Source: Methylobacterium mesophilicum (GTDB lineage: Bacteria; Pseudomonadota; Alphaproteobacteria; Rhizobiales; Beijerinckiaceae). From it: DNA of 64,000 nt. The first letter of the stretch is position 1. Every line of letters begins with the position of its first letter. Shown here one piece after another: positions 25,905-34,165 of this stretch. The notes under the pieces are model-generated. The model saw only the letters and a list, made by a program, of their open reading frames with translations, did no database searches and was not told where the DNA came from. Both the position numbers and the translations under genes were made by a program. Location: NCBI RefSeq assembly GCF_022179445.1, contig NZ_BPQU01000023.1:1-64000 (forward strand). Direction: 5' to 3'.

Positions 25905-26919
25905 GGGTTCCCCAGGAGTGGCACCTCTTGGGATCCGTGCGGGCTGTTCCCGTCATCACGGACAGAAAACCGTCTATCGCTTGTTTTCGCCATTCGATAG
26001 CACGCTTCAGGATCGTCAGCGCCCGGCTGTTGGTTCCGAAGAGCGAAAGCAGTATGCCATCGTAGGTGAAAAGATTTTCCGCAAGCATCGAGTAACCTCG
26101 AACCGCGCCATCGGGACTGCCATCGCGGCTCACCCGATGAAATCGTGATGAAAGGGCAAGCATTAACAGATCCAGTATCGCGTCTGCATTTCTTTGGAAT
26201 ATATCTGAAAATCCTTGGTTGTAATGGATTGCCTTACCATCATGCGGAAGGTTCGAGAAATAGAAAACATTTTGGGCGCCGAAAGCCTGTTCGCAGTAAT
26301 TTCGGCATTCGAGACTATCGGTTGATATAAAAACTGGAGTGAGTACAGAATTCCTGAGCCTTTCAATAGTCGGTTTGTAGTTGGTTTTATAATCCGTATT
26401 CCGTATGTGTATGGCGCTGTACGGCGATCCAATCGTGTCCATTCGTTCCACAAGTTGGTCGATGATATTATCGTTGATGGTGAGTTTCGTTAAAGCAAAT
26501 AAGGATATCGCGCCTCCGCCATAGGCGTGATGGACAAGTAGCTGATGCGGATAATCCATGCTCATATCAAACGAGACAGGAATCCCGGTCTCCCAATCAA
26601 CAATCTCGTCGCGTTCGTCTCTTACCCAAGGGTAATAACCATTGACACGTCCTTGAAGGGCGGGCGGAAACACAACCATCGAGTCGAACGACTCGATCAA
26701 ATTCCGTGCGCTCAAGACCAGATTTGATTCCTTGCTTGTAAAGTAATTAGACATCTCGTCTTTGAATGTTATAGAATTGGCGTACGCGGTATCGACAATA
26801 AGGGTCCGGCCAGATCTATCTGCATACCGATGCATGAGTTCAATCTGACACAAAATGTCGTTCAATCCAGCGTCCGGCCTGCACAGCACATACCTCTGAT
26901 CCTGGGTAGTTTTTCCCAT
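25891..26919 (-). CDS. Putative fucosyltransferase-like glycosyltransferase
   Basis: This 342-residue protein has features of the O-/alpha-fucosyltransferase-like GT fold. The N-terminus has RYVLCRPDAGLNDILCQIEL, resembling the sugar-binding R..GGLN.L.Q motif. The middle has AIHIRNTDYKTNY (residues 169-181), like the HxR GDP-binding motif. Later come FISTDSLECRNYCEQAFG and a C-terminal helical part. Codon use and GC content are far lower than in the hopanoid genes, suggesting horizontal acquisition. It is convergent with hpnG, overlapping by 14 nt. Donor and acceptor cannot be assigned, and the family call is moderate. Confidence 0.55.
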   Translation of the reverse strand: MGKTTQDQRYVLCRPDAGLNDILCQIELMHRYADRSGRTLIVDTAYANSITFKDEMSNYFTSKESNLVLSARNLIESFDSMVVFPPALQGRVNGYYPWVRDERDEIVDWETGIPVSFDMSMDYPHQLLVHHAYGGGAISLFALTKLTINDNIIDQLVERMDTIGSPYSAIHIRNTDYKTNYKPTIERLRNSVLTPVFISTDSLECRNYCEQAFGAQNVFYFSNLPHDGKAIHYNQGFSDIFQRNADAILDLLMLALSSRFHRVSRDGSPDGAVRGYSMLAENLFTYDGILLSLFGTNSRALTILKRAIEWRKQAIDGFLSVMTGTARTDPKRCHSWGTLRLG

Positions 26920-27511
26920 AACGGTCTAGACTCTCGAGGCTGCGTATTGGCGGCGAGCAGTATAGCGCCAAATAAATTGTTTATTAAATCCAGCTAATAA
27001 CGCGCTTATTGCGAACGATGCTGGTGTCATGCGCGGACGTAAACATCGATCGCAAGATTTTATGCTGGAGTCAACAAAACATGTATTTCAACTGACGCCG
27101 TATTGGCAGCTCTTATAATAATATATAATAGAAGTTCGAAATTTTTTTGTCGTAGGACGCCTCAAAAATGCGTTTCGATACTTCAATCTATTGATTCAAG
27201 CTGGGATTTGTATGCTCGTCAAAATGCAGTATAGCTAATTTTCTACGACTATCGGTGGTGTATAAATCGGTTCCAGCTATTTTCAGAATATAAATCAACG
27301 TATTTTCCGATGATCTTGATTGCGATTCTCACGGTGAAAGACAACATAAATGAATTTGCATGTACGCGACCTTTTCTCTAAACAACTACTGTAAAAAATA
27401 TTTAAATAACCTTGTGAGCGAGGTTTGGCGGTGGCCCCGTCGCTTTGATCTCTCAGGATAAATTGAGTTGCAGGGTTGCGAATTCAGCCGTCTTCTCAAA
27501 GCGGGCGAAAC

Positions 27512-27539
27512 AAAAAATGCCGACCTGTGAGGCCGGCAT
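27512..27539 (-). terminator. Rho-independent terminator of degP
   Basis: On the minus strand, a 9-bp stem (atgccggcc / ggtcggcat, one G-U pair) with a 5-nt loop is followed by a run of six T. It lies about 66-93 bp past the degP stop codon. Confidence 0.85.
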
Positions 27540-27560
27540 CAGTGTGGAAAACCCATGAAG

Positions 27561-27590
27561 CGGCGCGGGGGTAGAAGATACCCCGCGCCG
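27561..27590. other. Perfect hairpin downstream of degP
   Basis: A perfect 10-bp GC stem (cggcgcgggg / ccccgcgccg) with a 10-nt AT-rich loop sits between the degP stop and the terminator. It may be a tandem termination or 3'-end-protecting structure. Confidence 0.6.
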
Positions 27591-27604
27591 AGTCTGAACC
27601 GGCG

Positions 27605-29161
27605 TCAGCCGGCCTTCTTGCTCAGGGACACCGCCACGAAGCGGGTCTGGCCCTTGCTGCTCTTCACCCGCATCAGCACCGCCTTGCGGCCGCTCGACTC
27701 CGCCGTGCGGATCTGCGCGGCGACGTCGGAGGGGCGGGTCACGCTCTGGCCACCCACGTCCAGGATCACGTCGCCGGCCTCGATGCCCTTGGCGGCGGCG
27801 GGACCGTCGGGATCGACCTGCACGACGGCGACGCCCTGCTCGGATAGGCCGACATCGGCGGCCGGCGCGAGGTTGAGGCCGAGCCGCGGCTGGCCGTTGC
27901 CCGAATCGTCCTCGCGGGCGGCGACCTTGGTGCCGTCGGTGGGCATGGCGCCGAGCGTCACCGTCGCGGTGTCGGTCTTGCCGCCCCGGAGGTAGCTCAG
28001 CTCGACCTTGGCGCCGGGCTTCATGCCGGCGATCCGGCGCGAGAGCTCCCGGGCGCTGTCCACCGTGTCGCCGTTGACCTTCTCGATCACGTCGCCGGCC
28101 TTCAGCCCGGCCTGGGCCGCCGGGGTGCCGTTCTCGGCATGGTCCACGAGGGCGCCCTTCGCCTTGTCGAGGCCGAGCCCGTCGGCGATGTCCTGCGTCA
28201 CCGGCTGGATCTGCACGCCGAGGTAGCCGCGGGCGACCTTGCCGTCGGTGCGGAGCTGCTCGACCACCGCCTGCACGGTCTCGGCCGGGATCGCGAAGGC
28301 CAAGCCGACGCTGCCGCCCGACGGGGACGCGATGGCGGTGTTCACGCCGACCACCTCGCCGTTGACGTTGAAGGTCGGGCCGCCGGAATTGCCCTTGTTG
28401 ATCGGGGCATCGATCTGCAGGAAGTCGTCATAGGGCCCCGCACCGATGTCGCGGCCGCGGGCCGAGACGATGCCGGCCGTGACGGTGCCGCCGAGGCCGA
28501 ACGGGTTGCCGATCGCCACCACCCAGTCGCCGACCTGCGGGGCGGTCTTGCCGAACTGGACGTAGGGGAAGTTCGAGCCCTCGTTGATCTTCAGGAGCGC
28601 GACGTCGGTCTTGGCATCCTTGCCGATCACCTTCGCGTCCAGGGTACGGCCGTCGTCGAGGGTCACCTGCACGGTCTTGGCGTGATCGACCACGTGGTTG
28701 TTGGTCACGACGTAGCCGTCCGCCGAGATGATGAAGCCGGAGCCGACCGCGCCGCGCGAGCCCTGGCGCTGCTGCGGCTGGGGCTGGCCGCCGCCCGGAC
28801 CGTTCTGGCCGAACCGGCGGAAGAACTCACGCAGCTGCGGCGGCACGTTCTGGAGGTTCTGGCCCTGGCCGGAGCCCTGGCCGGGACCGTCCTCGTCGTC
28901 GCTGCTTGCCGAGTCGTCGAGCTTGACCTTCACCGAGACGACGCCCGGCTTCACCTTGTTGACGATGCCGGCGAACGAACCCGGCGGATGCTCCGGAGCC
29001 TCGATCGGGGTCTTTGGCAGGGCCTGGGCGTAGGCGGGGGTCACGGAAGGCAGGGTGGTGCCGAGGGCACCGCCGGCGATCAGCGCGGCGGCAGCCACCG
29101 AGGCGAGGGCACGGCGCGAGGTCCGGCCGGACAGCGAGCTTTGGGGACGGGTCTCGGTCAT
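27605..29161 (-). CDS. degP: Periplasmic serine protease DegP/HtrA (Do family)
   Basis: This protease and chaperone degrades misfolded envelope proteins. The 518-residue protein has a signal peptide (RRALASVAAAALIAGGALGT, ending at PAYAQ). The trypsin-like domain has His in VVTNNHVVDHA, Asp in AKTDVALLKI, and nucleophile Ser in NKGNSGGPTFN. Two PDZ domains follow (GYLGVQIQPVTQDIADGLGL and LGLNLAPAADVGLSEQGVAV). A low-complexity Gly/Gln-rich linker (FGQNGPGGGQPQPQQRQGSR) lies in the LA-loop region. The ATG at 29161 is followed directly by the signal peptide. It is divergent from a small secreted protein gene and has a clear terminator. Confidence 0.95.
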   Translation of the reverse strand: MTETRPQSSLSGRTSRRALASVAAAALIAGGALGTTLPSVTPAYAQALPKTPIEAPEHPPGSFAGIVNKVKPGVVSVKVKLDDSASSDDEDGPGQGSGQGQNLQNVPPQLREFFRRFGQNGPGGGQPQPQQRQGSRGAVGSGFIISADGYVVTNNHVVDHAKTVQVTLDDGRTLDAKVIGKDAKTDVALLKINEGSNFPYVQFGKTAPQVGDWVVAIGNPFGLGGTVTAGIVSARGRDIGAGPYDDFLQIDAPINKGNSGGPTFNVNGEVVGVNTAIASPSGGSVGLAFAIPAETVQAVVEQLRTDGKVARGYLGVQIQPVTQDIADGLGLDKAKGALVDHAENGTPAAQAGLKAGDVIEKVNGDTVDSARELSRRIAGMKPGAKVELSYLRGGKTDTATVTLGAMPTDGTKVAAREDDSGNGQPRLGLNLAPAADVGLSEQGVAVVQVDPDGPAAAKGIEAGDVILDVGGQSVTRPSDVAAQIRTAESSGRKAVLMRVKSSKGQTRFVAVSLSKKAG

Positions 29162-29492
29162 GGGGATCGCAACCTCTTCGAACGGATCGGGGCGACGCCG
29201 GTGGACGCGGCGGTCGATGGGATCGGTCTAACGGGCGGCGCCTGACCCCGGCGTGGCGGTCAAATTACGGTTTGGACATGTGCGCCGATCCGGGGGCGGG
29301 GCGGCCATGGCCGGCCCCCGGCCGGCGACCCGGCAGCGCCGAGCCGGGAGGGCGATTCGCGAAAAGTCCCTCGCTTGTGCCACCTGTCACCGGCGCGCTC
29401 GGGCGATGGCGCTACACTCCGATCGAACGGCAGGCGGCCATAACGTTTGGCTCTGCCGGCTGGCGTCGCGTGAGATGCGTGAGGATCGGGCG
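29162..29492. other. Divergent promoter region, degP / small secreted protein
   Basis: 331 bp between divergent genes, presumably with both promoters. No box can be assigned with confidence. A ribosome-binding site (gaggatc) precedes the gene at 29493. Confidence 0.3.
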
Positions 29493-29870
29493 ATGAAGAC
29501 GGTGTTTGCGGTGGTCCTGCTCTTGGGTTCGGTCACCGGCGCTTTGGCAGCCGATCGGTACTCGGATTATCGAAACTATTTCGACGAAAAGCCGGCTGTC
29601 GGCGATCGGACCAAGCTGAAGCCTCCGAAGACCAAGTCCCATTCCATCGAGGAGGTCGATACGCGGCGTTACGAGGACGGCGCTGCCCCCGGGAACCCGG
29701 CCAACCTGAAGCCCGGCTATCGGAGCCGGGCCGGGATCTACGTGCCGCCCGACTATTCCACCCACCCGCGCGGCCCGACGGGCGACGGTTTCGGCAGCTC
29801 GAACAGCGATTCGTATGGCAGCGTGAGCGCGCCCAACCCGTTCGTGGGTCCCCTCGGCACCCGTCGCTGA
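29493..29870 (+). CDS. Small secreted protein, unknown function
   Basis: From the ATG at 29493, with ribosome-binding site gaggatc, the gene encodes 125 residues. The signal peptide is clear (MKTVFAVVLLLGSVTGALA|A). The mature part is rich in Tyr, Pro, Ser and Gly and looks mostly disordered (RYSDYRNYFDEKPAVGDRTK, YVPPDYSTHPRGPTGDGFGS). No Cys or known domain is present. The longer upstream frame from 29253 is not supported. It lies between degP (divergent) and vapC (convergent). Confidence 0.65.
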   Translation: MKTVFAVVLLLGSVTGALAADRYSDYRNYFDEKPAVGDRTKLKPPKTKSHSIEEVDTRRYEDGAAPGNPANLKPGYRSRAGIYVPPDYSTHPRGPTGDGFGSSNSDSYGSVSAPNPFVGPLGTRR

Positions 29871-29893
29871 AAACGCCTCGCCGGGCTGCGGCC

Positions 29894-30265
29894 CTACTGG
29901 ACCGCTCGGTACGACACCCCGAGCCGGTCGCTCACTGCAGCCAAGCGTCTGTCGCGTGTCCAAATTCGGGAGCCTGGCATCAGCTTCGCCGATGCCAGGA
30001 GATGCGCGTCGACATAGCCGATGCCGAGGCCGTGCAAGGCGTGCTCCGCGATCAAAGGCATGACTCCGTCGTGGGCCGCGACGTCGGCCGACGGCATGTC
30101 TTCCAGGGTCGCGATAATGCGTTCGCGATCCCGGACGCTGCCCAGCGCCAGTTCGCCGATGACGAAGGGATGAACACGCTGGCTCATCTCGGTCAGGATT
30201 GCGGTGACGGATGGATCCGCCGCCGCGAGGTGATCGATCCAGATGTTCGTATCGATGATGATCAC
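29894..30265 (-). CDS. vapC: Type II toxin VapC (PIN-domain ribonuclease)
   Basis: VapC toxins are Mg-dependent RNases that cleave tRNA or rRNA when free of antitoxin. The 123-residue PIN domain has the first acidic residues in MIIIDTNIWIDHL (Asp5), a middle Glu in FVIGELALGS, and late acidic residues in GIGYVDAHLLASA and WTRDRRL. Size and motifs match. It overlaps the vapB antitoxin gene by 4 nt, so expression is coupled. Confidence 0.93.
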   Translation of the reverse strand: MIIIDTNIWIDHLAAADPSVTAILTEMSQRVHPFVIGELALGSVRDRERIIATLEDMPSADVAAHDGVMPLIAEHALHGLGIGYVDAHLLASAKLMPGSRIWTRDRRLAAVSDRLGVSYRAVQ

Positions 30266-30456
30266 GGTTCGGATCGTCGGCGCGTCCCGGCCTGGGCGTT
30301 CGAATCGCTCCCCCCCAGCAGGATCATGCGCCGGGACGCCTCACGCTGGACCAGCGCGCGCAGGGCTTCGCGGACCAGTTCCGATTTCTCAGTGATGCCT
30401 GTGTAGTGCTGCGCCTTGGCCAGCAAATCATCGTCCAGGTTGATCGTCGTCCGCAT
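30262..30456 (-). CDS. vapB: Type II antitoxin VapB
   Basis: This 64-residue protein has a ribbon-helix-helix N-terminus (MRTTINLDDDLLAKAQHYTG, then ITEKSELVREALRALV), the usual DNA-binding part of VapB. The disordered tail would neutralise VapC. The ATG at 30456 is preferred to a GTG one codon earlier. It precedes and overlaps vapC; the complex probably autoregulates its own promoter, as is known for the family. Confidence 0.92.
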   Translation of the reverse strand: MRTTINLDDDLLAKAQHYTGITEKSELVREALRALVQREASRRMILLGGSDSNAQAGTRRRSEP

Positions 30457-30610
30457 CACGCTCTCCCCCGCGCGGCATCGATGATGGCATCATATGACGC
30501 CATTTTCATGCCTAGCCGCGCTCGACAGCCGTTCAGCCGTTCATCGTTGCGATGCCGCGGATGCCCGCACGAGAGGGACGCAGATTACGCGCATGTGGTG
30601 AGCGAAGCGA

Positions 30611-33328
30611 TCAATCCCCGCTCAACCGCGCCAGCGCCTCCTCGATCTTCACGAGCCGCGCGGCCTCGGCCTCCCGGCGCTCGCGGTTCTCCTCGATGAT
30701 GTCCTCGGGGGCGCGGGCGACGAAGTCGGCGTTGCCGAGCTTGGCGTCGACCTTCTTGATCTCGCCCTGCGCCTTGCCCTGCTCCTTCTTCAGGCGCGCG
30801 ACCTCGCCGGCGAGGTCGACGATGCCTTCGAGGGGCAGGGCCGCGACGCTGCCGCGCACGAGGAGCTGCACCGAGTTCTTCGGCGGCGTATCCGAAAAGG
30901 TGATTTCCGAGAGCCGGGCCAGGCGCAGCAGCGTGTCCCGCCAGGCCTCGACCCGGGTCCGCACCTCCGGGGACGCCCCGACCATCACCAGGGGGATCTG
31001 CGCCGCGGCCGGGACGCTGGTCTCGGAGCGGGCCGAGCGAACCTGGGTTACGAGGTCGACCACGAAGCCGACCTCGGCCTCGGCGTCGGCATCCGCGAGC
31101 CCGGCAAGATCCGGCCAGGCGGCGAGCGCCAGGAGGCCGCGCTCGGGGATCGCGGCGCCCTTGATCGCCCAGAGTTCCTCCGTGAGGAACGGCATGAACG
31201 GATGCAGCAGCTTGGCGACCTGATCGATCAGGAACGCCACCGTCGCCTGGGTCTCGGCCCGGACGGCCGGATCGACGCCTTCGCCCTGCAGCACCGGCTT
31301 GGCGAGTTCGAGGTACCAATCACAAAAAATGTTCCAGACGAAGCGGTAGGCGGTGCCGGCCGCGTCGTTGAACCGGTAGGCTTCGAGGGCCGCCGTCACC
31401 TCGCCCACGGCGCGGGCGGCCTCGGTGAGCGCCCAGCGGTTGATCGCCCCGGTGATCGCCCGTGGGTCGTAGGCCGGGTCGAGCTGGCAGCCGTTCAGCT
31501 CGGCGAAGCGGGCGGCGTTCCAGAGCTTGGTCGCGAAGTTGCGGTAGCTCTGGACCCGGTCGGCCGAGAGCTTGATGTCGCGACCCTGGACCGCGAGCGC
31601 GCACAGGGTGAAGCGCAGGGCGTCGGCCCCGACCTGATCGATCAGCTCGAGGGGATCGACGACGTTGCCCTTCGACTTCGACATCTTGGCGCCGGAGGCG
31701 TCGCGCACCAGCGTGTGCAGGTAGACCGTCTCGAACGGCGCCCGGTCGGTGAGGTGCAGGCCCATCATCATCATCCGGGCGACCCAGAAGAACAGGATGT
31801 CCTTGCCGGTCACCAGGGCGTTGGTCGGGTAATAGCGGGCGAATTCCGGGGTCGAATCCGGCCAGCCCAGCGTCGAGAACGGCCAGAGCGCGGAGGAGAA
31901 CCACGTGTCGAGGACGTCCGCGTCGCGGGTCAGCGCGACCGGACGGCCGTGCTTGGCCTCGGCCTGCGCGAGGGCCCCTTTCTCGCTCTCGGCCACGAAG
32001 ATCCCGCCGTCGTCATCGTACCAGACCGGGATCTGGTGGCCCCACCAGAGCTGGCGCGAGATGCACCAGGGCTCGATGTTGGTGAGCCACTGGAAGAAGG
32101 TCTTCTCGTAGGTCTCGGGGACGAACTTGGTCTGGCCGTCGCGCACCGCCTGGAGCGCGCGCTCGGCCAGCGGCTTCACGTTCACGTACCACTGATCGGT
32201 GAGATAGGGCTCGATCACCACGCCCGAGCGGTCGCCGTGCGGCACCGCGTGGGTGTTGGGCTCGACGGCGCGCAGACGGCCGCGCGCCTCCATCAGGGCG
32301 ACGACCTCCTTGCGGGCCTGCGCCCGGTCGAGGCCGTGCAGCGCCAGGGCCTCGGGCTCGGGCGAGGCGTCGGCCAGGAACGCGGCGTTGCCGTCGAGCA
32401 GCATCCGGCCCTCGGGGTCGAGGATGTTGATCACCCCGAGGTTGCAGCGCCGGCCGACGTCGAAGTCGTTGAAGTCGTGGGCGGGCGTGATCTTGACCGC
32501 GCCGGTGCCCTTCTCGGGGTCGGAATAGGTGTCGGCGACGATCGGGATCAGGCGGCCGACCAGCGGCAGGCGGACCTGCTTGCCGACCAGCGCCGTGTAG
32601 CGCGCATCCTCCGGGTGGACCGCGATGCCGGTATCGCCCAGCATCGTCTCGGGCCGGGTGGTCGCGACCGTGATGACCTCGCCGGTCTCGGCCCCGCTCG
32701 CGTCGACGATCGGATAGTCGAAGTGCCAGAGATGGCCCTTCGTCTCGATCTGCTGGACCTCGAGGTCCGAAATCGCGGTCTGGAACTTCGGGTCCCAGTT
32801 CACCAGCCGCTTGTCGCGGTAGATCAGGCCCTGGCGGTGCAGGTCCACGAAGGTCTTGAGCACGGCGCGGCTCAGGCCCTCGTCCATGGTGAAGCGCTCG
32901 CGCGACCAGTCGCAGGACGCGCCGAGCCGCTTGAGCTGGTTGACGATGGCGCCGCCGGATTCGGCCTTCCAGGCCCAGACCTTCTCCACGAAGGCGGCCC
33001 GGCCGATCTCCCGGCGGCCCGGCTCCTGGCGCTCCATCATCCGGCGCTCCACCACCATCTGGGTGGCGATGCCGGCGTGGTCGGTGCCGGGCTGCCAGAG
33101 CACGTCCTTGCCGCGCATCCGCTCGAACCGGCAGAGCACGTCCTGGAGCGTGTTGTTGAGGGCGTGGCCCATATGCAGCGAGCCCGTCACGTTCGGCGGC
33201 GGGATCACGATGCAGTAGGGGGGGGCTCCGGCGCGCTCGGGCCGGCCGGCGCGGAAGGCGTCCGCGTCCGCCCAGGCGGCGGAGATCCGCGCCTCGACGG
33301 AGGCGGGCTCGAAGGTCTTGTCCATCAT
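30611..33328 (-). CDS. valS: Valyl-tRNA synthetase
   Basis: ValS charges tRNA-Val and edits mischarged threonine. From ATG at 33328 the protein has 905 residues, the normal length for this class I enzyme. The HIGH-type motif is PPPNVTGSLHMGHALN near the N-terminus. The editing domain has TTRPETMLGDTGIAVHP, and the KMSKS loop is GAKMSKSKGNVVDPLEL. The C-terminal coiled-coil tRNA-binding arm is present (LAGEVARLKKEQGKAQGEIK). Start choice between 33328 and 33325 is open. The popZ gene lies upstream on the same strand. Confidence 0.96.
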   Translation of the reverse strand: MMDKTFEPASVEARISAAWADADAFRAGRPERAGAPPYCIVIPPPNVTGSLHMGHALNNTLQDVLCRFERMRGKDVLWQPGTDHAGIATQMVVERRMMERQEPGRREIGRAAFVEKVWAWKAESGGAIVNQLKRLGASCDWSRERFTMDEGLSRAVLKTFVDLHRQGLIYRDKRLVNWDPKFQTAISDLEVQQIETKGHLWHFDYPIVDASGAETGEVITVATTRPETMLGDTGIAVHPEDARYTALVGKQVRLPLVGRLIPIVADTYSDPEKGTGAVKITPAHDFNDFDVGRRCNLGVINILDPEGRMLLDGNAAFLADASPEPEALALHGLDRAQARKEVVALMEARGRLRAVEPNTHAVPHGDRSGVVIEPYLTDQWYVNVKPLAERALQAVRDGQTKFVPETYEKTFFQWLTNIEPWCISRQLWWGHQIPVWYDDDGGIFVAESEKGALAQAEAKHGRPVALTRDADVLDTWFSSALWPFSTLGWPDSTPEFARYYPTNALVTGKDILFFWVARMMMMGLHLTDRAPFETVYLHTLVRDASGAKMSKSKGNVVDPLELIDQVGADALRFTLCALAVQGRDIKLSADRVQSYRNFATKLWNAARFAELNGCQLDPAYDPRAITGAINRWALTEAARAVGEVTAALEAYRFNDAAGTAYRFVWNIFCDWYLELAKPVLQGEGVDPAVRAETQATVAFLIDQVAKLLHPFMPFLTEELWAIKGAAIPERGLLALAAWPDLAGLADADAEAEVGFVVDLVTQVRSARSETSVPAAAQIPLVMVGASPEVRTRVEAWRDTLLRLARLSEITFSDTPPKNSVQLLVRGSVAALPLEGIVDLAGEVARLKKEQGKAQGEIKKVDAKLGNADFVARAPEDIIEENRERREAEAARLVKIEEALARLSGD

Positions 33329-33442
33329 CGCAGGTATGGGCCGGCGCTCGTCCAACAGGGTTGGACCCGCTTTCGACCGTCAGGCCGCGTCCGTCAACAC
33401 GCGCCCGGCACCGGGCAGGCCCGATGCCGGAGGGCAGGGCGC

Positions 33443-34042
33443 TCAGCGGCCGCGCGAGACCCGCTCGATCTCGGCCCGGACCAGCCGCTCGACCACGGCC
33501 GGCAGGTTGTCGTCCAGCCAGGACTTGAGCATCGGCCGGAGCATGTCCTTGACCAGATCCTCAAGCGTGCGGGCGTTCTGGGTCAGGACCGTGTGGGCCA
33601 GCAGGTTGAAGGCGCCGTTGACGCTGGCGTCGGTCGCCGCCGAGACCAGGGTCTCGGCCTCCGGCTCCGGCCGTGGCGGCGCCTGGAACACCGGCTGCGG
33701 CTGCGGGGTCGGCCGCGCGGGCGGCGGCTCGGGCTCGGGCTCCGGCTCGGAGAACGCCTCGTCCTCGAAGTCGATCGCGTCGAAGTCGAGGGGGGCCGGG
33801 GGCGGCTCCGGCGGGGCCACGGCGCGGGGCCGGATGACCGGCTCGGCGACCTCGGCGAGGTCGAGCACGTCGTCGGGCTCGGGCTCGGGCGACGGCGCGA
33901 TCTCGGCGGGCTTGGCCGCCTGATCGTCCGCGATGATCCTCCGGATCGAGGCGAGGATCTCCTCCATCGAAGGCTCATGCGCCTTATCGGCAGCCTTGTC
34001 CTGGAATTTCGAGTCCGGGATCTTGGGGCTCGCTGCACTCAT
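33443..34042 (-). CDS. popZ: PopZ-like polar organising protein (DUF2497)
   Basis: The 199-residue protein has the PopZ architecture. An N-terminal helix (EPSMEEILASIRRIIADDQA) is followed by a long acidic Pro/Glu-rich disordered linker. The C-terminal oligomerisation helices are TLEDLVKDMLRPMLKSWLDD and NLPAVVERLVRAEIERVSRG. In alphaproteobacteria PopZ forms a polar matrix that anchors ParB and signalling proteins. It lies between valS and the TolC gene on the same strand, an arrangement consistent with co-transcription of popZ and valS. Confidence 0.88.
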   Translation of the reverse strand: MSAASPKIPDSKFQDKAADKAHEPSMEEILASIRRIIADDQAAKPAEIAPSPEPEPDDVLDLAEVAEPVIRPRAVAPPEPPPAPLDFDAIDFEDEAFSEPEPEPEPPPARPTPQPQPVFQAPPRPEPEAETLVSAATDASVNGAFNLLAHTVLTQNARTLEDLVKDMLRPMLKSWLDDNLPAVVERLVRAEIERVSRGR

Positions 34043-34165
34043 CAACAGGCGCGCTCAGGCATGGGATGTTCGGAGGATGACCCGATCGGGCCGGTCGTCA
34101 AACAGTATTCCATGCCAATTCGTCGCGGCAAGCGCGCCTGCACCACACTCCCCGGGGAAAAGACC

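Larger units (their letters stand above)
26920..27604. other. AT-rich intergenic region
   Basis: 685 bp of low-GC DNA between two minus-strand genes. The right end contains the degP terminator structures (27512-27590). The left part should hold the promoter of the fucosyltransferase-like gene. I see no coding frame of note in it. Confidence 0.5.

Noticed and set aside
27512..27590. Tandem hairpins considered as a CRISPR-like or small-RNA feature
   Set aside because: The two stems differ, there are no spacers, and the T-run layout on the minus strand fits termination of degP.
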